Origin: Brachybacterium sp. EE-P12
Lineage (GTDB): Bacteria > Actinomycetota > Actinomycetes > Actinomycetales > Dermabacteraceae
Direction of reading: 5' to 3'
DNA length: 64,000 bases
Assembly (NCBI RefSeq): GCF_003711805.1
Contig: NZ_QXCP01000006.1
Coordinates: forward strand, 333,047-397,046
Below the pieces are notes generated by a model, which was given only the letters and a program-made list of their open reading frames with translations, did not search any database and was not told the DNA's origin. The position numbers were made by a program, and so were the translations under genes. Below are positions 39,110 to 47,782 of this stretch, piece by piece. How positions within the stretch are numbered: the stretch's first letter is position 1; the number at the start of each line of letters is the position of its first letter.

Positions 39110-39770
39110 CCCGGCTCGTCCCGGCTGGGGAAGCACACCCGGTCCTGGCAGGGGCAGCGCGCCGCGGCCCGGCCGCGGCGGCCCGTCGGGCCCTGATCCT
39201 CCGCACCAGCTCGAGGGCCCCGCCGAGCGCGAGGGCGAGGCCGATCCCGAGCGCGACGCCCAGGAGCGGGTTCTGCGCGAAGGCGAGCCCGCCCAGCATC
39301 CCGATGCCCACGTAGTACAGCGACCACGTGAGCGAGGCCAGGGAGGAGAACAGCACGAAGGTGCGGCGGGGCATGCCGGTCGCACCTGCGGTGAGGTTCA
39401 CGGCCGTGCGCGCACCGGGCACGAAGCGGGCCCCGAGGATGATCACGGCACCGCGGGTGCGCAGCGCCGCCTCCGTCCTCCCGATCACCGCTCCCGCGAT
39501 CCGGCGCTCGCGCAGCCGACGTGCCCACGGGCCGGCTCCACGCCCGACATGATGGGCGAGCACGTCCCCGAGCAGTGCCCCCGCCCACGCCGCCACGACC
39601 AGCAGCGCGGCGGAGGGGCTGCCGGTGACGGCGAAGGTCCCCGCGGTGAGCACGACCGTCTCCGCCGGCACCATCGGCACCAGCGAGTCGCCCACGGCGA
39701 GGACCAGCACGAGCAGGAGCAGCCAGGGCGAGGCCATGAGCGTCTCGGCGAGGGCGAGGATGCTGTCCAT
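39048..39770 (-). CDS. DedA family membrane protein
   Basis: 240 residues, about five hydrophobic segments. VGDSLVPMVPAETVVLTAGTFA and the amphipathic ARFVPGARTAVNLTAGATGM are the VTT/SNARE-associated hallmarks, with conserved glutamate in PAE and arginines in ARFVPGAR. DedA proteins flip undecaprenyl phosphate or phospholipids and support membrane potential. The last 45 residues are a basic, low-complexity tail encoded opposite the 3' end of dnaG, an antisense overlap of 62 bases. Confidence 0.9.
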   Translation of the reverse strand: MDSILALAETLMASPWLLLLVLVLAVGDSLVPMVPAETVVLTAGTFAVTGSPSAALLVVAAWAGALLGDVLAHHVGRGAGPWARRLRERRIAGAVIGRTEAALRTRGAVIILGARFVPGARTAVNLTAGATGMPRRTFVLFSSLASLTWSLYYVGIGMLGGLAFAQNPLLGVALGIGLALALGGALELVRRIRARRAAAAGPRRAAPARTGCASPAGTSRVSRSDRAARGACPAPARGAT

Positions 39771-39993
39771 GCTGCGTCTCCGGGGTAGTGGGCGAACACC
39801 TGGTCGAACCCTTCCGACGCTAGGCGCCGGCAGGTGCCGGGCACCGCCCTGCAGGCCGTGCGGTTCCCGGCGGGGACCTGCGCCCGGACCCTGCAGGAAA
39901 CCCCCTGGGGCGGCGTCGCCGCGCTTGGTAGCGTCGGCCGCCTCAGGCCCGGCCGCCTCTCGCCGCCGCCCTCCCGATCATCCCGGAGACCCG

Positions 39994-41166
39994 ATGTCGC
40001 TGCCCTCCCGCCCCGGCGCCGCCGTGCCGCGCGGCCCCCTGCGCCTGCTGCGCCGGGCCGTGCGTCAGGTGCTGGGCACGCTGGGCGGTCTGGTGCTCGG
40101 CCCGCTGCTGCTGCTGGCCTGGCTGGTCTCGCTGCTGCGTCGGCAGGGCCTGCTGGATCGCGTGCGCGACCTGGAGATGCGGCGCCTGCGCCGCTCCTAT
40201 CAGCTCCGGCCGGAGCAGCCCGAGGACCACGTCCTCGTCGGCGCGCGGATCCCGCTGTGGGCGCTGCTGATGACGCTCGCGGGCTGGCTCATGCTCGAGG
40301 TGCTGATGCTCGCGATCGCCGTGGTGCTGGGCAGCCTCGCCCAGTCCCTGTCCGGCTCCTTCGTCACGCTGAGCTTCGACCTGTGGGTGCTCAGCCGGCC
40401 GGCGCCGCTGGTCATGCTGGTGCTGGGGCCGGGGAGCCTGCTGGTCACAGCGCTGTACGCCGAGGGCGTCGCCTGGCTGCTCGCCGCCGTGCTGGGACGC
40501 TGGACGGCGGTCGCGCGCGCGGACGCCCTCGAGCCGCGCCTGCACCAGCTGCTGGTCACCCGCCGCGGCGTCGTCCTCGCGATCGACGACGAGCGCCGAC
40601 GGATCGAACGGGACCTGCACGACGGCGTGCAGCAGAACGTGGTCTCCCTGTCGGTCACGCTCGCCCGCGCCCGGCGCAGCCAGGATCCCGAGCGCGCCGC
40701 CGCGCTGCTCGCCCAGGCCCACGCCCAGTCCCAGGAGCTGATCGAGGAGGTGCGCCAGGTCGCCTGGCGGGTGTACCCCACCGCGCTGGACGAGCACGGC
40801 CTCGCCTCCGCCCTCGACGGGATCGCCGCCACGAGCCCGCTGCCTGTGCGGCTGGAGACGGCGATCGGCCACGAGCTGCCGCCCGCGGTGGAGTCGGCCG
40901 CCTACTTCGTCGCCCGGGAGGCGGTCACCAACGTGGTCAAGCATGCGGCGGCCTCCGAGGTCGAGGTCGAGGTGCGCACCGCGCCGCTGCACGGCCGCCG
41001 CGGCGTGCGCCTCGTGGTGCGCGACGACGGGATCGGCGGCGCGGACCCGGAGGGCGGCGGGCTCCAGGGCCTGGCCCGTCGGGTCGCGGCGCTGGACGGT
41101 ACCCTCGAGGTGGACAGCCCCGCCGGCGGTCCCACCGCCATCACCGCGGAGATCCCCAGTGACTGA
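39994..41166 (+). CDS. Two-component sensor histidine kinase (HisKA_3 type)
   Basis: 390 residues. Hydrophobic segments near residues 28-50 and two more around 90-150 anchor it in the membrane, followed by the phosphoacceptor helix ERRRIERDLHDGVQQNVVSL (histidine near residue 209) and an ATPase domain with YFVAREAVTNVVKHA (N box), DDGIGGADPEGGGLQGL (G1/G2). There is no obvious extracellular sensing domain, so it may sense the membrane itself. Its end overlaps the GTG of the response regulator, so the two form an operon. The signal is unknown. Confidence 0.93.
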   Translation: MSLPSRPGAAVPRGPLRLLRRAVRQVLGTLGGLVLGPLLLLAWLVSLLRRQGLLDRVRDLEMRRLRRSYQLRPEQPEDHVLVGARIPLWALLMTLAGWLMLEVLMLAIAVVLGSLAQSLSGSFVTLSFDLWVLSRPAPLVMLVLGPGSLLVTALYAEGVAWLLAAVLGRWTAVARADALEPRLHQLLVTRRGVVLAIDDERRRIERDLHDGVQQNVVSLSVTLARARRSQDPERAAALLAQAHAQSQELIEEVRQVAWRVYPTALDEHGLASALDGIAATSPLPVRLETAIGHELPPAVESAAYFVAREAVTNVVKHAAASEVEVEVRTAPLHGRRGVRLVVRDDGIGGADPEGGGLQGLARRVAALDGTLEVDSPAGGPTAITAEIPSD

Positions 41167-41917
41167 GCCGAACACCCCCGACGCACCCGATGCCCGAGAG
41201 CCCGCGCAGCCGCGTGACGGGATCGTCCTCGCCGACGACGCCGTGCTGCTGCGCGAGGGCGTGCGCAGCCTCCTGGAGGACGAGGGGCACACTGTCCTCG
41301 CCGCCGTCGGCGACGGAGAGCAGCTGCTCGAGGAGGTCCGTCGCCATCGCCCGCGGATCGCGATCGTCGACGTGCGCATGCCGCCCACCCACACCGACGA
41401 GGGGCTGGTGGCGGCCCTCGCCATCAAGCGCGAGCTGCCCGAGGTGGGGGTGCTGATGCTCTCCCAGCACGTCGCCCGCGAGTACGCGACCGAGCTGCTG
41501 GGCGCGGAGACGACGGGCATCGGCTACCTGCTCAAGGACCGCATCACCGAGATCGACGGCTTCCTCGACGCGGTGCGGCGCGTCGCCGAGGGCGGCACCG
41601 TCATCGACCCGGCGGTGGTGCGCGCCCTGCTGCGCAGCCCCGAGCAGCGACGGGCCGTGGAGCGTCTCAGCCCGCGCGAGCTCGAGGTGCTCGAGGTGAT
41701 GGCCGAGGGGCTCTCGAACCGGGGGATCGCCGAGCGGCTGCATCTGTCCGTGAGCACGGTCGAGAAGGCGGGCAGCGCGATCTTCGACAAGCTCGATCTC
41801 AGCGGTCAGGAGCAGGGCAGCCGCCGTGTGCTGGCGGTGCTGCGCTTCCTCGAGTCGCGACACGGCCTCGAGGGGGCTCCGGGAGCGGCCGATGCGTCCG
41901 GGCGGCGACCTCGTTGA
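41159..41917 (+). CDS. LuxR-family response regulator (NarL type)
   Basis: 252 residues from GTG 41159. Receiver domain: acidic pocket LADDAVLLREG, phospho-accepting aspartate in IVDVRMPP (near residue 71), LKDRI lysine. The LuxR-type HTH is LSPRELEVLEVMAEGLSNRG, then LHLSVSTVEKAGSAIFDKL. It is coupled to the histidine kinase gene by overlap. The 3' 119 bases run opposite the end of the CHAD gene, so expression of one could interfere with the other. Targets are unknown. Confidence 0.94.
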   Translation: MTEPNTPDAPDAREPAQPRDGIVLADDAVLLREGVRSLLEDEGHTVLAAVGDGEQLLEEVRRHRPRIAIVDVRMPPTHTDEGLVAALAIKRELPEVGVLMLSQHVAREYATELLGAETTGIGYLLKDRITEIDGFLDAVRRVAEGGTVIDPAVVRALLRSPEQRRAVERLSPRELEVLEVMAEGLSNRGIAERLHLSVSTVEKAGSAIFDKLDLSGQEQGSRRVLAVLRFLESRHGLEGAPGAADASGRRPR

Positions 41918-42782
41918 CCAGGTCCCGCTGACGGGCGGCGAGCGCCGCGCGGAGAACGGCCAGGCCCCGCAGCGCTTCAGGCGCGGAGGTGACCGCGGCG
42001 GGTGCGGCGTGAGCCGCCCCGACTCCCGCGCCCTCCGCCTCGAGCTCGTCCAGCAGGCCGAGGGCGATCTCGAGGTCCTGGATCAGGCCCAGCTCCTCCT
42101 GCACCGCCTCCGCGCGCTCCCGGTGGTGAGCGGCGGCGGGCTCGGCGGCGAGGAGCTCCGCGGCGTACCGCCACCGCTTGGCGGCCTTGCGCGCCGAATG
42201 CAGCGCGGCGGGATCCGCGCCCGCAGCCCGCAGACGCCGACGGGTGAGCGCCTCGGCCTCGCCGAGGGCCTGGGCGACGTCGAGCCTCGGCAGGGACGGG
42301 GGAGTGCGCGACCAGTCCTGCAGCAGCGTCGCCGCCTCCTGCCAGCGCGGAGCCTCCGCGGCCGGGGCGAGCGCTGCCAGCGCCGCGGCGCGGCGTGCGG
42401 CGAGCTCGTGCTCGAGGAGGGCGCGGAGCGGTGCGGCGGCGGGATCAGGGGTGAGCTCGTCGGCGGCCGGGAGCAGCAGCTCGGAGAGCACGTCCACGTC
42501 CCGCACCGCCCCGAGCACGAGGGCCACCTCCTGCAGCGCGGCGTCGACCGCGGTGGGGTCCGCGACGAGGGCGGGGAGGGTGCGCACGGTCGCCCTCAGC
42601 CTGCGCAGCGAGGTGCGGGAGTCGTGGACGACCTCGACGGGCAGGTCGCCCCCGCGTCGCCGCATCGCCTCGAGCGCGCGGGCGGCGTGCAGGCGCAGGT
42701 AGTCCTCCGGCGCCCCGCCCTCGGCGCCGGAGCGCGGCGTGCTCCGCGGACCCGGCGCCGGCGGGCTCGGCCGGGTGCTCAC
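41799..42782 (-). CDS. CHAD domain protein
   Basis: 327 residues from GTG 42782. The helical CHAD domain is seen in EVVHDSRTSLRRLRATVRTL and LHSARKAAKRWRYAAELLA, with conserved histidines and basic residues that bind polyphosphate. CHAD proteins attach to polyphosphate granules. No CYTH triphosphatase domain is fused. Translation starts on the stop codon of the cupin gene (GTGA), so the two are coupled. Its C-terminal 39 codons overlap the response regulator on the other strand. Confidence 0.85.
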   Translation of the reverse strand: MSTRPSPPAPGPRSTPRSGAEGGAPEDYLRLHAARALEAMRRRGGDLPVEVVHDSRTSLRRLRATVRTLPALVADPTAVDAALQEVALVLGAVRDVDVLSELLLPAADELTPDPAAAPLRALLEHELAARRAAALAALAPAAEAPRWQEAATLLQDWSRTPPSLPRLDVAQALGEAEALTRRRLRAAGADPAALHSARKAAKRWRYAAELLAAEPAAAHHRERAEAVQEELGLIQDLEIALGLLDELEAEGAGVGAAHAAPAAVTSAPEALRGLAVLRAALAARQRDLVNEVAARTHRPLPEPPRGRVATRGSAAPPAHGGCPAPDR

Positions 42783-43150
42783 TCCTCGGAGAGATCCGGG
42801 GCGAGGACGTAGTCGTGCAGGGCTCCCTCGAGCCCCTCGGCGACCGCCGCGGACAGCAGCAGCACCGTGTCCTCGACGGCCACGACCTTCCGGCGCAGCT
42901 CCGGCAGCTCGTGCAGCTCTCCCTGCTGGATGACGAACGGCTCGGGCGCCTCGACGCGGATCGCGCCGTGCAGCACGTAGATCGAGGCGGGCACCTCGGA
43001 CTCGTGCTCGGTGAGCTGGGTCCCCTCTGTCAGCGACAGGATCGTCTGCTGGAGGGTGGCGCGCCGCACGACGCCCTCGGAGTGGAAGCCGGTGCCGGAG
43101 CCCCGTGCCGCATCGATGGAACGGGTGATGATGGGGGTCAGCGCGACCAT
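42779..43150 (-). CDS. Small cupin-domain protein
   Basis: 123 residues from ATG 43150, with GAGGAGGAA upstream. A compact beta-barrel pattern shows LTEHESEVPASIYVLHGAIRV followed by QQGELHELPELRRKVVAVED, the two cupin motifs, though the metal-binding histidines are partly replaced. Comparable proteins act as small stress or sensory cupins; no substrate can be given. It is first in a two-gene unit with the CHAD gene and is divergent from a MarR gene, which may regulate it. Confidence 0.78.
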   Translation of the reverse strand: MVALTPIITRSIDAARGSGTGFHSEGVVRRATLQQTILSLTEGTQLTEHESEVPASIYVLHGAIRVEAPEPFVIQQGELHELPELRRKVVAVEDTVLLLSAAVAEGLEGALHDYVLAPDLSEE

Positions 43151-43239
43151 GATGGATTCCTCCTCGGTGATGGATCCTCCTGCCAGTATCCGTCGGGAGG
43201 GGCGAAAGGTCATGCCCTTCACCCGGACGGTCGCTCCTG

Positions 43240-43264
43240 CACCTCGCGGGACGCTCGCGAGGTG
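43240..43264 (+). promoter_or_regulatory. Inverted repeat between the cupin and MarR genes
   Basis: CACCTCGCG and CGCGAGGTG form an exact 9-bp inverted repeat separated by seven bases, in the 156-base gap between divergent genes. This is a natural place for the MarR protein to bind and repress itself and the cupin-CHAD unit. A TACGCT box at 43274-43279 may be the marR -10 element. The link is positional. Confidence 0.55.
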
Positions 43265-43306
43265 GCGGGGCGTTACGCTCCAGGGACGAGGAACGAGGAC
43301 GAGGCG

Positions 43307-43873
43307 GTGCACGTGGACGAGACCGAGCCGGGCGACGGCCACGAGGGCTACTGGTATCCCGAGCACGGCTCCGCGGTCGAGCTGCTCTCCGCGCTGCGCG
43401 CCTACCAGGCGGCCCACACCGCCCTGCGCCGACGGATGAGCGCCGAGATGGCCATGAACACCACCGATCTCGCCGCCCTGCGGCACGTGATCGCCCACGA
43501 GCGGCGCGAGGAGCCGCTGACCCCGCTGGCGCTCGCGCGGCTGCTGCGGATCTCCGGGGCCTCCACCTCGAAGCTGCTGGACCGCCTCACCGCCTCGGGC
43601 CATCTCCGCCGCGCGCCTCACCCGCACGACGGCCGCTCGAGCGTGGTCCTCGCCACCGCGCACGGGCACGCCCAGGTGCGCGAGCGTCTCACCGGGATGC
43701 ACCGGCGGATGCAGGAGACCGCCGAGCTGGTGCCCGAGAGCGCCCGGCGCGAGACGGCCGCGTTCCTGCGCGGTATCGCGCAGGTGCTGGAAACCGAGAG
43801 CAGCTCCTCCGCCCCGCTCTCACCGGCCTCGCCTCCCTCGACCGCGTCGTCGCCGGTGCCGCCCGAGAGCTGA
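43307..43873 (+). CDS. MarR-family transcriptional regulator
   Basis: 188 residues from GTG 43307 (GTG 43313 is also possible). Winged helix: MNTTDLAALRHVIAHERREE, LTPLALARLLRISGASTSKL, LDRLTASGHLRRAPHPHDGR, the DxR wing being HDGRS. The C-terminal 30 residues are Ser/Pro-rich and disordered. MarR proteins respond to phenolic or oxidising compounds. A 9-bp inverted repeat lies just upstream. It is convergent with the MMPL exporter gene, 44 bases away. Confidence 0.9.
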   Translation: MHVDETEPGDGHEGYWYPEHGSAVELLSALRAYQAAHTALRRRMSAEMAMNTTDLAALRHVIAHERREEPLTPLALARLLRISGASTSKLLDRLTASGHLRRAPHPHDGRSSVVLATAHGHAQVRERLTGMHRRMQETAELVPESARRETAAFLRGIAQVLETESSSSAPLSPASPPSTASSPVPPES

Positions 43874-43917
43874 TCCGCCGGGGCGCCTCCCAGCCCGCCC
43901 CGGTCGGCGCGCGTCGC

Positions 43918-46140
43918 TCAGTCCGCGCCGCGGCGCCACAGCCGCGAGGGCCACCACACCGACCGGCCGACGTCGAGCACGAGTGCCGGGACCAGCAGGG
44001 TGCGCACCACGAAGGTGTCCAGCAGCACTCCGAGCGCGACGATGAACGCGATCTGGGCGAGGAACAGGATCGGGATCACCCCGAGCGCCGCGAAGGTGGC
44101 CGCGAGCACGAGCCCTGCCGAGGTGATCACCCCGCCGGTCACGGCCAGGCCCCGGGTCACTCCCTCGGCGGTGCCGTGGCGCAGCGTCTCCTCCCGCACC
44201 CGTGTCATGAGGAAGATGTTGTAGTCGATCCCGAGCGCGACCAGGAACACGAAGCCGTACAGCGGCACCGCGGGATCCGCGCCGGGGAAGTCGAGCACGT
44301 GGTCGAAGACGAGCGCGGAGATCCCGAGCGCCGATCCGAAGGAGAGCACGGTCGTCGCGATCAGCAGCACAGGGGCGAGCACGGCGCGCAGCAGCGCCAT
44401 GAGGATCGCGAGGATCACCGCCAGCACCACCGGGATGATGAGGTTCCGGTCGTGCACGGAGGCGTCGTTGGTGTCGATCGCGGTCGCGGTGACCCCGCCG
44501 ACGAGCGCCTGGGAACCGTCCGCGGCGAGCTCCGCCCGCAGCGAGCGCACCGTCCGCTCGGCGGCCGCGGAGTCCGGGGCGTCGGCGAGCGTGCCCTGGA
44601 GCAGCACCTGGCCGTCGACCACGGTCGGCTCGGGGGCGGGGGTCCCGGGCGGGCCGGCGGCCTGGACGCCGTCCTCCGTGACGGCTGCGGAGCCGCTGGG
44701 GGCGTCCTCGGCGCTGACGGTGACCGCGTCGATGTCGTCGTCGGCCAGGAGCACCGCCGCCGCGGCGTCGAGGTCGTCCTGGTCGGTGATCACCTGCACG
44801 GGCGAGCCGGCGCCCGCAGGGAAGTGCTCGCCGAGGGCGACCTGTCCGTCGCGGGCGGAGGACTCGCCGAGCACGAGATCGGACTGCGCGACGCCGGAGG
44901 CCTCCAGCTGGGGAAGGCCCAGGCATGCCGCGCCGAGCACGAGGGCGGTGAGGATCCACAGCGGGCGCGGACGGCGACGCACTGCGGCCGCGACCCGACC
45001 CCATGCCCCGTGGGCGGCCAGGACCGTGTCCTCGTCGGCCTCGCTCTGCGGTGCGGTGCCCGCCTCGTCGTGCGGCAGGGGGCGGCGCGGCCAGAACGCG
45101 ACGCGCCCGCACAGCAGCAGCGCCGCGGGCAGCAGCGTCAGCGCCGCGAGCATCGCGCTGAGGATCCCGAGCGCTGCGACGGGGCCCAGTGCACTGTTGG
45201 AGCGCAGGTCCGACAGCAGCAGGCACAGCAGTCCCGCGATCACGGTCCCGCCCGAGGCGAGGACCGGCTCGATCGTGCCGCGCAGCGCCGCGCGGGTCGC
45301 CTCGGCGCGATCTCGATGGGAGCGCAGCTCGTCGCGATATCGCGCGACGTACAGCAGCGAGTAGTCGGTCGCCGCGCCGATCACGAGGATGAACAGGATG
45401 CCCTGCGTCTGCCCCGACAGCAGCAGCACCCCGGCGTCCGCCAGGTGCCAGATCGCCAGCAGCGCCACGCACAGGGCCGACATCGCCGTCGCGAGCACGA
45501 TCAGCGGCAGGAGCGGGGAGCGGTGGACGAGCACGAGGATGACGAACACCGCCGAGAGAGCGACCCCGAGCAGCAGGCCGTCGATCCCTGCGAAGGCCTC
45601 GCCGAGATCTGCGGAGAACCCCGCGGGCCCGGTGACGTGCGCGTCGAGGGAGTCGGGGAGGTCCGCGTCCAGGGTGTCGGCGACGTCGGCGGTGACCGCG
45701 CCGAGATCCGCGTCCGGGTCCAGGGGCACGAAGGCCTGGACGGCCAGGCCGTCCTCCGAGGGCAGGGCGGGGGAGATCTCCGAGCCCACCCCCTCCAGGG
45801 AGGAGAGGTCCTCGAGGGCGTCGGTGATCTGCGCCGTGGTGTCCTCGTCGATCTGCTCGGGCGAGGTGATCACGATGATCGCGGGGATCGCGTCCGAGCC
45901 CGTGAACTCCGGCGCCAGGTGGGAGACCTCGGTCGCCTCCGCGGAATCGGGAAGATAGGCGGCCGCGTCGTTGGAGGAGACCTCGTCGACCCGTCCGAAG
46001 TAGGGCCCGCCCACGGCAGCGCCGAGGAGCCAGACGAGGATCAGCAGCGGCGGCAGCACGAGGCGCAGCAGGCGAGGGAGCCGACGTCGGCGACGATGGG
46101 TGTGCCCGTCGGGGCGGGCGTCGTGCGTGCTGGATTCCAT
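43918..46140 (-). CDS. MMPL/RND-type membrane exporter
   Basis: 740 residues from ATG 46140, with GGAGGG upstream. Two halves each have a large outer loop and a cluster of five or six membrane segments, twelve in all. Motifs such as GAATDYSLLYVARYRDEL and ALGIDYNIFLMTRVREE are the family's proton-relay DY pairs in each half. MMPL proteins export lipids, siderophores or drugs; which applies here is unknown. The N-terminus is arginine-rich. No TetR gene is adjacent, and the nearest regulator is the MarR gene at its 3' end. Confidence 0.92.
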   Translation of the reverse strand: MESSTHDARPDGHTHRRRRRLPRLLRLVLPPLLILVWLLGAAVGGPYFGRVDEVSSNDAAAYLPDSAEATEVSHLAPEFTGSDAIPAIIVITSPEQIDEDTTAQITDALEDLSSLEGVGSEISPALPSEDGLAVQAFVPLDPDADLGAVTADVADTLDADLPDSLDAHVTGPAGFSADLGEAFAGIDGLLLGVALSAVFVILVLVHRSPLLPLIVLATAMSALCVALLAIWHLADAGVLLLSGQTQGILFILVIGAATDYSLLYVARYRDELRSHRDRAEATRAALRGTIEPVLASGGTVIAGLLCLLLSDLRSNSALGPVAALGILSAMLAALTLLPAALLLCGRVAFWPRRPLPHDEAGTAPQSEADEDTVLAAHGAWGRVAAAVRRRPRPLWILTALVLGAACLGLPQLEASGVAQSDLVLGESSARDGQVALGEHFPAGAGSPVQVITDQDDLDAAAAVLLADDDIDAVTVSAEDAPSGSAAVTEDGVQAAGPPGTPAPEPTVVDGQVLLQGTLADAPDSAAAERTVRSLRAELAADGSQALVGGVTATAIDTNDASVHDRNLIIPVVLAVILAILMALLRAVLAPVLLIATTVLSFGSALGISALVFDHVLDFPGADPAVPLYGFVFLVALGIDYNIFLMTRVREETLRHGTAEGVTRGLAVTGGVITSAGLVLAATFAALGVIPILFLAQIAFIVALGVLLDTFVVRTLLVPALVLDVGRSVWWPSRLWRRGAD

Positions 46141-46234
46141 GGACCCTCCGTCCGAGCTCGACGCTAGCACTGTCTCACAGATCGTTAGAGCGGCGATGTA
46201 TGTTCGGGGTGAGTCGACAGCGGAAGGCAGACCC

Positions 46235-47638
46235 ATGCGGATCGAGACCCGGCACGAGCTCGCCGCCTCGCCGGAGAGGGTACGGCAGTGGATGGAGCGT
46301 CCCGGAGCCCTCGTCCGGCTCACCCCGCCCGGCCTCGGCGGCCCCGAGAATCCGGACGACGGCGGGGTCCGGGCCGGTCGGCTCGTCCCCGTCCGCCTCG
46401 GCCCTGCCGTGCTGCCCGCTGCGCTGCGTCCTCGATGGCTGCTCCGTCACGCCGAGGAGCCCTGTCCCGGTCTCGGCGAGGGGGAGCTGCGCTTCGTCGA
46501 CCGGCAGGTCCGCGGGCCCTGGCGCACCTGGCGCCACGAGCACGCCGTGGAAGCGGCGGAGGCCGGCACGACGATGGCGGATCGGCTCGAGATCGAGCTG
46601 CCCCGTGGCCTCTCCGCCCTCGAGACTCTGGTCGAGCGCTCCGTGCGCGAGCTGCTCGCCTTCCGGGCACGTCAGCTGCGGGACGACCTCGCCTTCCACG
46701 CTCGCTGGGACGGCACCCCGCGGCGCACGATCGCGATCGCCGGCGCCTCCGGGCTCATCGGCACCCAGCTCGCCGCCCTCCTCACCACCGGCGGTCACAC
46801 CGTGCTGCGCATGGTCCGGGGCCGGGCGGCCGGCCCCGGGGAGATCGCGTGGGACCCCTCAGGAGGCCGGCTCGACCCCGCCGATCTCGAGGACGTGGAT
46901 GCGGTCGTCAACCTCGGCGGCCGCTCGATCGCGACCCGCTGGACCGCCTCCGCGCGCCGGGAGATCCGCGATTCACGCCTCGCCGGGACGGATCTTCTGG
47001 CCCGGACCCTCGCCGGCATGGACGACGGACCCTCCGCCCTGGTCCAGGCCTCCGCGATCGGCATCTACGGACCCCGGCGGCCGGGCGAGCGGCTCGAGGA
47101 GACCTCGACTCCGGGGACGGGCTTCCTCGCGGAGGTGGTGCGGGACTGGGAGGCCGCGACCGAGCCCGCCCGCTCCGCAGGTCTGCGCGTCGCGCTGCTG
47201 CGCACCGGCATCGTGCTCTCCGACGGCGGGGGATCCCTGCTGCCCCAGCTCCCGCTCTTCCTCGCCGGCGTCGGCGGGCGACTCACCGTCCGCGATGCCC
47301 GGCTCTCCTGGATCACGCTCGACGACATGGTGCGAGCCCATGCCCATGCGGCGCTCTCGAGCACGGCGGAGGGGCCCCTGAACGCGGTCGCCGCCGGCAC
47401 CGTCACCGCTGGGGAGTTCGCTCGTGCTCTCGGCACGGTGCTGCGCCGGCCCGCCCTGCTGCCCGTCCCGGCCGCCGGGCCGCAGCTCGCGCTCGGACGC
47501 GACGCGGCAGACGAGCTGATCCGCACCGACCAGGACGTGTGCGGGGACCGGCTCGCTGCGAGCGGGCACGAGCTCGCCCACCCCGAGCTCGAGGGAGCGC
47601 TGCGTCATCTGCTGCGCCGCAGCGCGGAACGGGTCTGA
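46235..47638 (+). CDS. SRPBCC-epimerase fusion protein (TIGR01777 family)
   Basis: 467 residues. The first 150 residues form a SRPBCC-like lipid-binding domain (METRHELAASPERVRQWMER-like start). An NAD(P)-binding SDR-type domain follows with TIAIAGASGLIGTQLAALL, DAVVNLGGRSIATRW and QASAIGIYG, and a DUF1731 C-terminus. The family is sometimes labelled SulA-like epimerase and has no proven substrate. ATG 46235 has GGAAGG upstream; the longest frame would start inside the divergent gene's promoter. It is divergent from the MMPL gene. Confidence 0.85.
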   Translation: MRIETRHELAASPERVRQWMERPGALVRLTPPGLGGPENPDDGGVRAGRLVPVRLGPAVLPAALRPRWLLRHAEEPCPGLGEGELRFVDRQVRGPWRTWRHEHAVEAAEAGTTMADRLEIELPRGLSALETLVERSVRELLAFRARQLRDDLAFHARWDGTPRRTIAIAGASGLIGTQLAALLTTGGHTVLRMVRGRAAGPGEIAWDPSGGRLDPADLEDVDAVVNLGGRSIATRWTASARREIRDSRLAGTDLLARTLAGMDDGPSALVQASAIGIYGPRRPGERLEETSTPGTGFLAEVVRDWEAATEPARSAGLRVALLRTGIVLSDGGGSLLPQLPLFLAGVGGRLTVRDARLSWITLDDMVRAHAHAALSSTAEGPLNAVAAGTVTAGEFARALGTVLRRPALLPVPAAGPQLALGRDAADELIRTDQDVCGDRLAASGHELAHPELEGALRHLLRRSAERV

Positions 47639-47658
47639 GGAGGTTCTCCTCGCTCCGG

Positions 47659-47672
47659 TGCACATATGAGCA
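47659..47672 (+). promoter_or_regulatory. SorC-type operator before the sugar ABC operon
   Basis: TGCACATATGAGCA is a near-perfect palindrome of the TGCTCATATGAGCA type known for SorC/DeoR-like sugar regulators. It lies about 30 bases before a TAGGGT hexamer (47701-47706) and 111 bases before the first permease gene. The regulator encoded at the end of this operon is a SorC-family protein, so autoregulation of the whole cluster is likely. Confidence 0.65.
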
Positions 47673-47782
47673 GTGCGCCGGCACGTCCGAGCGAACTGGT
47701 TAGGGTGGACGCGGAACAGATCAGCCCCACGCCGTTCCGCGGCGCCGCCGGCAGGAGCACCGCCGCTCCGGAAGGACCCTCC

